DNA of 64,000 nucleotides from Symbiodinium natans (taxonomy: Eukaryota > Sar > Dinophyceae > Suessiales > Symbiodiniaceae), in contig CAJNDS010002190.1 of NCBI GenBank assembly GCA_905221605.1, positions 1,982,288-2,046,287 on the forward strand, read 5' to 3'. Shown here one piece after another: positions 1-9,303 of this stretch. A model generated the notes under the pieces. It was not told the origin of the DNA. It did not search any database and worked only from the letters and a program-made list of their open reading frames with translations. The translations under genes and the position numbers were made by a program. Every line of letters begins with the position of its first letter. Position 1 is the stretch's first letter.

Positions 1-3000
1 CGTCGAGTGAACTTTTCAGTTTCACCACTGTTTCGCACCTTAACCCGAACAGTGACAGTTTCGCACGGCCAGTTCAAGGTAGTATGCTGGGCTGGGTGTG
101 CCGGAGCCCGTGCCCGCACTGCAAGGACAGTGCAGTGGCTCGGCATTCTGCGTGCCTCTTAGGTGCAGGACGTGTGAACGCCTTGTTCGGCTGAACGCAG
201 TGCTCGTGCCGCAAGCTCACAGGTTTTGGCAGGTCGAGCAGGAAAACACTGCCCACCGCCTTACCCTCCAATGGGTATACAGGGCCAGAAGGTCTTATGC
301 ATTACGCGCGGCCACGCCAGCACTTCTGGTTGACAGGCCAAACAAAGAGTTACGAAGATTGCGACGGCATAGGGCCAGAGGTACGGGCACTAGACTACAG
401 GCTGCAAAGCTGACAGACGCAAGCGGACGCCGGCTGCTGAACCTACTTGCATTTACGACATTCGCCGAACTTTCACCTACACAAGCAGATGTGATGCCGA
501 GCTGCCCTGGGGCACACCGCACATCCACGGATCTCTCTATTAAGCTGCAAGCAATTTGACCCGTAGTCCAAGGCACATGCTAGTGCTGGAGGATGCTGGA
601 GGTAGGGGGGCAGACGGGGGGCTCACCGTGGTGGGAGGTGGCTGACAGCTGGCAAGCGACGGAGTTCCCTGTGCAAATAGGTCGCCACCATCTCGGGTGT
701 CCCGTGCAAGCGGAGAGACAGCAAAGTGGCCGCACGTGGCTGCGAACCCCCGGGCCGTGGCGAAGGACAGCGCGGCTGGGATGTGACCAGGTCGCTCGTG
801 CAGCATCGCGCAGCCGCTGTGTGACCTCGCGCACCATCTGTTCGCATCGTGTTTGGAAATCCGATGGGCTGACCCCGTCCCATCCCCCGCCTCCTTCCGA
901 AACAGGGTCGAAGATCGTAATTTGCGTGAGCCTCCTTGGACGATTCCTCGGCCCGGATAATACATCGCTGCGCAGGTCCAATTTGCGCTGCACGTGCGCA
1001 CGTGCGCACGTGCGCACGTGCGCACGTGTGTTTGCGCCACGACGCGGAACATGCGCCTGCAACCTACTTTGCATATCGTCACGTGCCACTGTGATGCCTG
1101 CACAACGACCCATTGCACGAAACCGCCTGAGGACAGCCATGAAACAATTGGAGATAATTGGAGCACAATGAGGCAATGATGAGGCGATTGGGAGGATAAG
1201 AGAACAAACGAGGGACCCCATTGCTATAGCCATGAGTGAAGACCTGGTTCAGGGGCAGCTGTGCCTGACTGATCCCCGCTGTACTCTGTAGCGCGCACGC
1301 AGCTGCTTGAAGCACAGCGACATGGATGGCCCGCTTCTTCGGGGCACTTCGCATCAGGGCAAGACAAATTGCCAGAAGGTGAAAGCAGCGACTGGCCGGC
1401 AAAGTGCGGTCACGGCAGTGCGCCAGGAGGCGAAGGAACTGTGCCGCTTCAGGGCTCCAACATCCGTGAGCCTGGCAAGACTTCGGGGGGGTGCAACAAT
1501 TCAGGGAGTTCCGTTTTCACCGTGGCCCACGGCACTGAGGGCAAGGATGTGGAGACGCAGCAACAAATTGTACGCCACATTGGTCCTGGTTTCACGGCAG
1601 CCCCAACCAAGCTAACGCCCTAAGACTGGCATTCCAGTGATGTCGTGTTCGCGACACGTTTGATGCAGCCGGGATTTTCCCTCTGGTGGCTGTTCCTAGC
1701 ACGCGCGTTGCCCTTGTCGGGCCTCGAGGGCAGGACTGTCGACCATGGCACTAGCCTCATTCTAGCCGCACGGAAAAACATTTCGCAAGTCATGCATGGC
1801 AGGCCACACGGCTACAGCTACTTTAGTGCACGTGCCGGTTTTCGCAGGTGCCTCGCATTCCCCCTTGACAAACCTCGACAAACACGGCCAACGTCGATGG
1901 CAACATCCCGCCGCTCAGCGACGTCCCTGCAGACTGTTCGGCTTTTCCCTCTTCTCGAGCCGCACGCTGTTGTTTCGTGCCTCATCTGTCGCCGTCTCAC
2001 AGTCCTCACCCCTCCGTTCCCACCACCTCACCTGGTTCGAGCTGCAGCAGCAAGATAACAAACGGACATAAAGGCATGCGGACAGCATGCGGAGGAGCAT
2101 ACGCGTGTTTGCATTGCCCATGCGTCGTGCTCATCCACGTCCATGAAGCTGAATTTGCGCATTGTCCATGTTCTTCATGTGCGTGCTCACTGGTCAACAA
2201 TTGTTGCATTCTTCTGCGTGCCGCAACCAGGTTAAACATGGTGCTGCAGCTCCAATGCGGAACGGCAACGAGGAACACGTGTCCAGCGCTGTCAGATCTG
2301 AAAACGTTATATTGGCACGGACACGCACCTTTGCCAAATTCCCCCATGCATTTCGATTTGGTCTGAGGAACCGACGTTGAGTCTGCGACGAGATGTCGGT
2401 GCCAAACAAGGAACATAGCACAGTTTGCTGCAGAGAAGTACGAAGCTGTGCATCACAGGCTAAATGTACAACACTTGTGCAACACGAATAGTTCTGCACA
2501 TGTCCCGGAACCAGCTGCCTTTTCCGGACCGTGCCGCCGCCACAGACCGCAGCCTTCTGCGGCAGAGCATGACCACGCCATCGTCACATGTTTCGCAGCC
2601 TTGCTCGAGGCCGCAGCAGCAGACTGACCCTCCCCCGCCTGATGCGACGGCTGGCTTGCGCATGTGCGGACCAGCGGTCTACCCACGCATACGCGAAAGA
2701 GCTAGGGGACATCACGTGCCCGGCAACTGGCAAGCAGCCGGAGGAACTGCGCTGCTTCCTTGTTCCACCGGCCCGACCTCGAGTGCGAGGACGACGAGCT
2801 GGGGAGCTGAGGAGCTCCGGGCAGGTGCGCTGCTTGGCTCGGCGGTTGGCCTCGAGTGTTTGTCGCTGGTGGCGGCGTGGCTGGCCAGCGGTTGTATATT
2901 TTCCCATTCAGCCCATGGCCCGCGGAGGGAATCAGAAAAAACCAAAAAAACAATCAGAAAATTTTCTGGGCACAACAACGAGGGAATCTGACCTCGATGC

Positions 3001-3050
3001 GCCTGTCGTCCTGGCGTGCGACATGGACATAGCAACATTGGTGGCGATGG
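1..3050. other. GC-rich stretch without recognisable gene
   Basis: Several open frames occur on both strands (98-559 +, 540-1166 -, 580-1233 -, 2588-3691 +). They overlap one another and have arginine/proline/serine/cysteine-rich translations typical of chance frames in GC-rich DNA. I recognise no domain. There is no telomeric repeat and no ME element here, unlike 8.8-58 kb. Confidence 0.5.
991..1028. repeat. Self-complementary 8-bp tandem repeat (CACGTGCG)n
   Basis: About 4.5 copies of CACGTGCG in a row. The unit gives a palindrome at every register and alternates purine and pyrimidine, so it could form a hairpin or Z-DNA. No neighbouring gene is recognised. Confidence 0.85.
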
Positions 3051-3068
3051 TGTGGGTATGTGTGGGGC

Positions 3069-3505
3069 CGGATCGCCCGGGAAGCAGTAGGGCCCGAGGG
3101 ACAAGTGGTGCCCCAACAATGGTTGGGACACACCTCGGCACCAGGAGTCGCGGCAGATGTCCGCAGGCGGCTGGACATGCTGGTTTTCGGGGCCACGCCC
3201 ATGGGCATCGCGCTGCGCTGCGACGCTACCCTCGTGTCGCCCTTGACGCGCACGGGGCAGCCGCGCCGCCGACACGGATGGGGCAGCGCTCCGCGTTGCT
3301 GAACGACGCAAACAGGCAGCCTACCCGGAGCTCACGGGCGGCGGGCCCCAGCGGCTCGTCGTGCTCGGCTCGGAGGTCGGGGGTCGCTGGAATGGCGGGG
3401 CCCTGCGATTCATGCGCGACATGGTCCGCATCCGCGCATGCCGCACGCCGCCAACAGTGCGCCGAGCGGCCGCATCCGGCTGGGCAAGACGTCCGTGGAG
3501 CATCC
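3069..3505 (+). pseudogene. Reverse transcriptase fragment, C-terminal region
   Basis: Reads RIAREAVGPEGQVVPQQWL, then RCDATLVSPLTRTGQP. After one frame change near 3283 it continues ALRVAERRKQAAYPEL, RLVVLGSEVGGRWN and RRAAASGWARR. This is the C-terminal part of the same retroelement protein, here opposite in orientation to the RT piece at 3622-4339. The frameshift shows it is dead. Confidence 0.72.
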
Positions 3506-3524
3506 TCCCCGTCGACTCTGCCAC

Positions 3525-3622
3525 ATGCCGCTGCCGGCGTCGGCTTGATGTGTACGGGGACCACCGCGCTGCATACCCCGCTGGAGTGTTTCGACGCAGT
3601 GCACCGCAAAAACCGGGAGCCT
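3525..3622 (+). pseudogene. Retroelement Zn-motif segment, displaced
   Basis: The + frame reads CRRRLDVYGDHRAAYPAGVF and then RRSAPQKPGAW. In the intact protein a C-x-C/GDH-x3-C Zn-binding motif with this surrounding lies directly before the RIAREAVGPEG block. Here it lies after it, and the last cysteine is replaced by tyrosine. Confidence 0.55.
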
Positions 3623-4339
3623 GGCCCCCAGGACTGGCAAGGCTGCCCAGGCTGCCCAGTAAGTCGCCGGCGCTGCCACTGCAGACCTTAGTTACCTAAC
3701 GCTGCCGGCAGGAAAGCGGTCGCCCGCGCGAGGTGCGCATCCTGGTGGGGCCCCTGCCTCACCGCCCAAGCAGTCCAGCAGCGTGTGCCAGATGGCATCG
3801 TCGTGGCCCGCGGCATACGAGGCAATGGCGGTTGGGGGCACCGTGCGCAGCGCGTGGCTCGCGCGCGGAAACGCGCAGAGCGCGAGCAGCAACCATGAAC
3901 ATTGCAGGTCAGGGAGCTGGGGCAGTTGCTGCAGGAGTTGTTGCTTCTCGAGCAGCCGGTGCACGCCTACAGGGGAGCCCAGCACAACCATGCCTCGTTC
4001 GTGCGAGGGCCGGTCCCCCCTCCACACGTCGGGGCTAAGCTCAGCCAGGCCCGGCGGAGCAGGCCTCTCCGAGCCTCCGAGCCGTCGCGTTTTGCCAAGA
4101 TTGGATGCGATGCCACAATGCGCCTCCACTGCCCCGGTCACCGTGTCGAGTGCTAGACGTGCTCTTGACGCCACCCCGACGGTCGCAACGATGGCGTCAG
4201 TGCCCGCCCGCGACTGGAGTGCGTACTGGAATCCCTTTGTGTGGCAGTGTCCTGCTGGGCTGGTGTCAGCAGATGAACGTGATATGTTGCTTCTGCGACC
4301 GCTTACGCAGGTGTTCGAAACAGGTGCCATGGAAATCAA
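3622..4339 (-). pseudogene. Reverse transcriptase fragment, post-catalytic region
   Basis: The - frame from about 4150 reads LALDTVTGAVEAHCGIASN, then LGKTRRL, a VWRGD motif, LPQLPDLQCSWLLLALC and PRASHALRTVPP. In non-LTR reverse transcriptases this block follows the YxDD palm motif (thumb/connection). A frame change near 3690 leads to TYWAAWAALPVLGARLP, the usual next segment, which stops matching near 3620 where the + strand pieces begin. There is no intact start and no catalytic aspartate pair, so the fragment is non-functional. Confidence 0.75.
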
Positions 4340-4340
4340 T

Positions 4341-5534
4341 CTATTTAAGATTTTAAGCGTCAGTCGAAACTTCGAAGATGGCAGATCTTATCCACGACAA
4401 GGAATGCCCAATGCTGGTGGCATTGGCAGCATACGGGCAGCAGGTATTGGCACTTTTGGGACGAGATTGCTGGACGAGCGTCAATCCGTTCATGAACAGT
4501 GAGCTTTTGCATGTATCTGGGGCAGCGGAGGGGCACGGAAAGCTGCAAACGGCATGGCAATGGTTTTTGCAAAGCTTTCGCTGGATGCAGACAGCTGGCT
4601 TGATTTTTCAGAACTGGATTTGGCTCTGGCTAAGCTGGTATGGGCGATTTCTTGAAAGAGTCGCGAGATCCAGGCATCAGGAGGAAAACGGCTGTGCTGT
4701 AGACTGGAGCGCCTTCTATGTGAGAGGCACGGGTGGAATAGAGAATATCTGATGCAGTCGTTGTGGGGTGCATGAAGCGATCAGCCTACCACGGTTTAGA
4801 ATTTTCGTAGAGTTTAGGGCAATGCTTTTGGTCACCCCCTTCCGCCTTGTCCACCCTCGGCATCTTCCGTCCCAATTCCTTCCATTCTGATGCCCGACCC
4901 GCAGGTCATCTCCTGATCTACAACCCAGACCCCTGTGAGAGGATCCACAAATAGATGGGTTCCAAAGAATGACACAATAGTAGTATAGGGTACTATTTGG
5001 GGTTTTACTACTGTTCTACTCTGTAGATCCTCCCAGGAGTTTGGGCATTTCTGCCCAATATAGAAGCAAAAACGGAAGCAGAGGTACGCATATGACGTGA
5101 AACACAAGATGGTAAAGCTTTCCTGTCCAGATCTGCTTCTACACGGAGCGGCAGCGAGATTTGGCGAGCAATAAAAATTATATAATTAAAAAGGATTAAA
5201 AAGGTTTCAGGGAGCAAGAGAGATAATAGAGGGTTGTCGGATGTTGTCGGTACTCCCAACACACTCCAAAAGGCTGAAGCAGGAAGACGCTGTAGAGTAG
5301 CTGTAGAGTAAACGGTTTGCAGTTCCAGTGACAGGTCATCATAGATGGGTTGTTGCAGTCGTTTTGGCGCTACTGTGCGACCGCACCCTCACGATTTGAA
5401 ACCCAACGCTGCAGACCCACCCGGAGTCTGGTCCGAGCTTAAGGTTGGTTAGCAGAGAATGCGAAAATAAGGTACCCTATGTAGTCCCTTAAAGGGTATT
5501 TTCGGGGGATCTACAATTCCGTAAAGCAATGCAT
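4341..5534. other. Intergenic DNA, no gene recognised
   Basis: An open frame at 4378-4752 (+) translates to a Trp-rich peptide that I do not recognise, and it lacks support. The stretch also holds an ME-D element (4920-5045) and a short ME-F-like fragment near 5455-5515. Otherwise nothing is seen. Confidence 0.45.
4920..5045. mobile_element. ME-D palindromic element
   Basis: Terminal inverted repeat: CCCCTGTGAGAGGATCCAC at the left and GTAGATCCTCCCAGGAG at the right. The interior resembles 11639-11762, 12470-12585 and 21838-21950 (AGTAGTATAGGGTACT). It has no coding capacity, so it would depend on an enzyme from elsewhere if mobile. Confidence 0.65.
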
Positions 5535-5695
5535 CGTCTCACTTTATTGTATTTTCAGCTCTGAGGTGATCCCGCGCCCAAAGCAAGCCCATCGTCAGCT
5601 GTCCCGACGCCACAGACGTGGTGCGTGCTCAAAGGTGCAAAAAGTGCCACCAGCGCGCCAACGCTAGGTGCTTGACCATAAGATTCCAAGAAATG
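5535..5695 (+). repeat. Left copy of a flanking direct repeat around the PAN gene
   Basis: Diverged but clear direct repeat of 8544-8690. Shared blocks include GCCCATCGTCAGC, GCCACAGACGTG and GTGCTCAAAGG followed by a GCTTGA-CATA-GATT end. The left copy ends about 145 bp before the gene and the right copy begins about 185 bp after its stop. This fits the spacer of a tandem array with one remaining gene unit. Confidence 0.75.
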
Positions 5696-5838
5696 CAACG
5701 GGCATGATAAGCATGTCGAGCAGCATTTGGTACCTTTGGCAGGACACAGCGCAATGCTGTCAAGTGAGGTGGCCTTTGCCCCTTTGCCCAAGCAAAAGTG
5801 GTGGTTCGTGTTTGTGGGTGTTGCCATAAGTGCCAGCA

Positions 5839-8358
5839 ATGCTTCGCGGGATTTGCATCCTCCTCGCCCTCCGCGGCGGCGCGGCCGAACCCAACAGCGA
5901 TGCGGTGCCGACTTGCGCCAAGAAGGGCGTCACTTACGTGAGCGACGTCAAGAGCACCCCCAATGCCGCCTGGCTCTACACCCCGAAGATGTGCCAGATG
6001 GCCTGCTACATCAACCCAACCTGCAAGCATTTCTCGTGGAAGGAGGACTCTTTCCCCGGCGGTGCCTGCAACCTTTTGGGAGAGGATGTGCAGGAGAAGG
6101 TCGATGAGAAGTCGTACAGCGGGCCAAAGGCCTGTGCGGGTGAGACCCCAGTGAACGCAGCGTCGATAACCAATGCTGCGAGCAATGTCGGCAACACGCT
6201 GAACCAATTTGGCAAGGATCTTTTCCAGAAGGCAAACGAGGCTGGCAGCCAGTTGACCAGCCACATCACCAACCAGCTGAACCAGGCCGGGCAGGACATG
6301 GACAAGTTTGGAAAGGATTTGACCCAGAAGATGAATCAAGCCAGCAGTGACCTGAACCAGAAGGCAAATGAGTTCCAGAGTCAGGTTAACCAAGTCGGCC
6401 AGGATCTCAGCCAGCAGGCAAATCAGGCCGCCAACGATCTGACCCAGATGGCCAATCAAGCCCACAGTGACCTGACCCAGAAGACACAGGAGTTGAACAG
6501 CGGCGCCACCGACTTGCAACAGAAGCTCGACCAGTTCGGAAAGGATTTGACCCAGAAGGCCAATCAAGCCAACGCTGGCCTGAGCAGTGATCTGAGCCAG
6601 AAGGCCAAAGAGTTCCAGAGCCAGGTCAACCAGTTCCAGCAAGCAGTGGGCCAGCAGGTAAATAAGATTGCGGACGATGTGGCCCAGCAAACCAATCAGG
6701 TCAACAGTGACCTGAGCCAGAAGGCACAGGAGCTTAACAGCCAGGCCAACCAGCTTGGGCAGGATTTAACCCAGCAGGTCAATCAGGTTGGGGACTCTCT
6801 GACCCAAACGGCCAATCAGGCCGGCAGCGACCTGAGCCAGAAGGCAGACGAGCTCAACGGCCACGTCAATGTTGGCAGCTCGCTGAACCAGCTCGGGCAG
6901 GATCTGACCAATCAGGCCAATCAAGTTGGAGACGCTCTGACCCAGAAGATCAATCAAGCCAGCAGTGACCTGAGCCAGAAGGCCAATGAGATCCAGGGCC
7001 AGGTGAACCAGGTTGGCCAGGATCTCACCCAGCAGGCAAATCAGGCCGCCAACGATCTGACCCAGAAGGCCAATCAGGTCACCAGTGACCTGACCCAGAA
7101 GGCCAAGGAGTTCAACAGCAACGGCGTCGATTTGCAACAACAACTCAATCAAGCAAGCGCTGGCCTGAGCAGCGATCTGAGCCAGAAGGCAAAGGAGTTG
7201 CAGAGCCAGGTCAGCCAGTTGCAGCAGGAAGTGGGCCAGCAGGCAAACAAGATTGTGGATGATGTGGCCCAGCAGACCAATCAGGCCAGCAGTGCCTTGA
7301 GCCAGAAGGCAAAGGAGTTCAACAGCCAGGCCAACGAGCTCAAACAGGATTTGACCCAGCAGGTGAATCAGGCTGGGGACGCTCTGGCCCAGAAGGCTAA
7401 TCAGGTCAGCAGTGACCTGAGTCAGGAGGCAGACGACATGCACAACCAGGTCAATCAGCAGGCAATGAAGGTCGGCAGCTCGCTGAACCAGCTTGGTCGA
7501 GACGCTTCCCAACAGGTCAAGACGGCATCCGCCAACCTCGGGACTGTGCCGATGGTGCGAGCGGCGACAGCGCCACTGGGCGCCTCACTTGGCGAGGTCG
7601 GCAGCGACATGGCACAGACGGCCAACGACGCGATGCAGTCTGCGGGAGTACAGGCCAAGGAGGCCGCCGACCAGATCAACGAGGTCCTCGGCGCTGCTCC
7701 GAGCGGAGATGCTGCCCAACCGGTCAAGACGGCGTCCGCCAACCTCGGGACCCCCCCGCCCAACCCTGTGCCGGTGGTGCGAGCGGCGACAGCGCCACTG
7801 GGCGCCGTGGGCGCCTCACTGGGCCAGGTCGGCGGCGACATGACACAGACTGGATTACAGGCCAAGAAGGCCACCGACGAGGTCCTCGGCGCCGCTCCGG
7901 GCAGCTCGGGCGGCAGCGACAACGCCACGACCTACGGCGCGATCGCGGGCATAGCTGGCGCCCTGGCTTTGGCAGGCCCCGCCTACTACCTCATGACCCG
8001 AGATGGGAAGAAGAAAAAGAAGTCTAAGCGCGCCGTCAGTGTGGATGCAGCGCCCATGATCGAGGAGGCGCCGGCAGTCCCGCAGGTCACTTCACCACAG
8101 GCCTACCCGCAGCAGTTCCAGAACCAGATCCAAAACATGATGGCCTACGCCGGCCAGCAGATGCAGCAGATGGTCCCTGTGCCACAATACTATCAGCAGG
8201 TGCCGCAGCAAACGCAAGCGGCTGCTGCCTACCAGCCTGCCGCATACCAGGCCGCCACCTACCAGCCTGCCGCATACCAGGCCGCGACCTACCAGCCCGC
8301 GACCTACCAGGTGCCGGGGCGAAATTCTGGGCCAGAACCCTCGTTTAATGTCGTTTAA
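5839..8358 (+). CDS. PAN/Apple-domain membrane protein with giant Gln/Asn-rich coiled coil
   Basis: An 839-residue single-exon frame. The ATG at 5839 opens a signal peptide (MLRGICILLALRGGAA); the in-frame codon at 5830 is GTG. Residues about 25-100 form a PAN/Apple module with six cysteines (26, 52, 56, 62, 77, 99), a fold that binds protein or carbohydrate. Residues about 105-560 are a degenerate repeat of the type DLSQKANQ/DLTQQANQ with heptad-like spacing, rich in Gln, Asn, Ser and Ala: a very long extended helix, superficially like group-3 LEA proteins. Two repeats of about 70-80 residues (KTASANLGT ... VRAATAPLGA) follow. Then comes a transmembrane helix (about 697-718, GAIAGIAGALALAGPAYYL), a KKKKKSKR stop-transfer patch and a cytoplasmic tail with YQPA/YQAA repeats. 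Topology is inferred as type I. Spacer-like sequence on both sides suggests a former tandem array. The exact function is unknown. Confidence 0.9.
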   Translation: MLRGICILLALRGGAAEPNSDAVPTCAKKGVTYVSDVKSTPNAAWLYTPKMCQMACYINPTCKHFSWKEDSFPGGACNLLGEDVQEKVDEKSYSGPKACAGETPVNAASITNAASNVGNTLNQFGKDLFQKANEAGSQLTSHITNQLNQAGQDMDKFGKDLTQKMNQASSDLNQKANEFQSQVNQVGQDLSQQANQAANDLTQMANQAHSDLTQKTQELNSGATDLQQKLDQFGKDLTQKANQANAGLSSDLSQKAKEFQSQVNQFQQAVGQQVNKIADDVAQQTNQVNSDLSQKAQELNSQANQLGQDLTQQVNQVGDSLTQTANQAGSDLSQKADELNGHVNVGSSLNQLGQDLTNQANQVGDALTQKINQASSDLSQKANEIQGQVNQVGQDLTQQANQAANDLTQKANQVTSDLTQKAKEFNSNGVDLQQQLNQASAGLSSDLSQKAKELQSQVSQLQQEVGQQANKIVDDVAQQTNQASSALSQKAKEFNSQANELKQDLTQQVNQAGDALAQKANQVSSDLSQEADDMHNQVNQQAMKVGSSLNQLGRDASQQVKTASANLGTVPMVRAATAPLGASLGEVGSDMAQTANDAMQSAGVQAKEAADQINEVLGAAPSGDAAQPVKTASANLGTPPPNPVPVVRAATAPLGAVGASLGQVGGDMTQTGLQAKKATDEVLGAAPGSSGGSDNATTYGAIAGIAGALALAGPAYYLMTRDGKKKKKSKRAVSVDAAPMIEEAPAVPQVTSPQAYPQQFQNQIQNMMAYAGQQMQQMVPVPQYYQQVPQQTQAAAAYQPAAYQAATYQPAAYQAATYQPATYQVPGRNSGPEPSFNVV

Positions 8359-8514
8359 TGTCTCAGGCCCACCAGATAATGTGCGCATTCAGGCAGGTCT
8401 TGTATCCCTCAAGCTTCTGTACTGCCTTCTTCGAGCCTTTGAAATCAGGTGCCAACGGCGTGAGCCGCAGATTCGCCTGACGGAGAACACTTGAGTCCGG
8501 TCTGAGCAATGCGC

Positions 8515-8562
8515 CATCTCACTGAAACTGTATTTATTCATCTCACTGAAACTGTATTTATT
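8515..8562 (+). repeat. 24-bp tandem duplication downstream of the PAN gene
   Basis: CATCTCACTGAAACTGTATT plus TATT occurs twice in direct succession (8515-8538, 8539-8562), just before the right flanking repeat. Probably in the 3' UTR or spacer. Confidence 0.9.
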
Positions 8563-8690
8563 TTCCGCCCTGAGGCGATTCCGAATCCAAGGCTGGCCCA
8601 TCGTCAGCCTTCCCGGCGCCACAGACGTGCTCAAAGGCCAAAAGGTGCCGTCAGCCTGCGTCCGCCCGTCGCTTGATCATATGATTTGTC
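8544..8690 (+). repeat. Right copy of a flanking direct repeat around the PAN gene
   Basis: Partner of 5535-5695, in the same orientation. No second PAN gene copy follows it; about 135 bp later an ME-A element and then a different gene begin, so the array ends here. Confidence 0.75.
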
Positions 8691-8825
8691 TAGGAAGGAA
8701 TTTGATGGAATGTTGGGTTCCTAAGGGGACGTTGTGATACCGCCCTCAACTCCAGAGAAAATAGTCGGAAGCCCCAGTCGTAGAGCAGAGTTCCATTGAG
8801 GAGCGGCTTCAAGTTGCATAGGGTT

Positions 8826-8984
8826 ACTTGAAGGTTCATGGTACTTACTAACCAATTATAACTGGGCTTATAACCCTACTTTTAATTGGGATAACCCCTA
8901 TACGGCCCTTTAGGGGTATTATAAGTAGGGTTATAAGTACAGTTATAATTGGTTAGTAAGTACCATGAACCTTCAAGTACATCC
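8826..8984. mobile_element. ME-A palindromic element (family description)
   Basis: A near-perfect inverted repeat: ACTTGAAGGTTCATGGTACT at the left and AGTACCATGAACCTTCAAGT at the right. Inner arms are AACCAATTATAACTG and CAGTTATAATTGGTT around a GGCCCTTTAGGGG centre. The family consensus starts ACTTGGAGGTTCATGGTACT and has a TACTTATAACCCACTT interior. At least 16 full or partial copies occur in the window. None encodes a protein, so they are MITE-like. One copy (49191-49343) is a whole intron. Confidence 0.9.
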
Positions 8985-9303
8985 CAAACGCGACTTCTTG
9001 ACCTGCCATAGCTTGAAAGGAGAACCACGCGAAGCCCCCAAGCCTTGGACCCTCAAAGATGAAGGCCGGAACCCTGAATTCTCGGAATTCTTTGGACCAC
9101 TGGGTTGGGAGGACTTTGTAGCCCTACCCACCACGTCTTGCAGTGTTTCGGCTTCAAGTGAAACTATAGTTCGGGCCTTGCCGGGCCTTGCCTGGCCTTG
9201 TTTAGTGAAGGAGATGGATGCCACAGCTCGAGGTGCCATTCGTCGGGAGCGGTCACACGTGCATGTCAGCCGAGAGTTCCCAATGAGCGCAGGCGCCGTC
9301 GCG

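Larger units (their letters stand above)
3051..4340. mobile_element. Rearranged relic of a dinoflagellate non-LTR retroelement
   Basis: Pieces of one reverse-transcriptase polyprotein lie on both strands. The - strand from about 4339 down to 3620 carries the part that follows the polymerase core. The + strand at 3069-3505 carries the C-terminal part, and 3525-3622 (+) carries the Zn-motif segment that normally comes just before it. The pieces are thus inverted and permuted, with frameshifts. The catalytic YxDD region and everything N-terminal are missing. The family call rests on my memory of frequent dinoflagellate RT-like proteins; a search with the translated pieces would settle it. Confidence 0.7.

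Noticed and set aside
2588-3691. 367-residue + frame
   Set aside because: Overlaps the retroelement relic in a different frame and has Arg/Ala/Ser-rich chance composition in GC-rich DNA.
3051-4340. Classic twin-primed (5' inverted) retroelement insertion
   Set aside because: The inverted part lies on the wrong side of the sense 3' part, and the + strand blocks are permuted.
5629-6690. 353-residue open frame on the - strand, Leu-rich
   Set aside because: Exact antisense of the repetitive coiled-coil coding region; codon bias of CAG/GCC/AAG repeats leaves the reverse frame open. The same holds for 6766-7512 and 7455-7928 (-).
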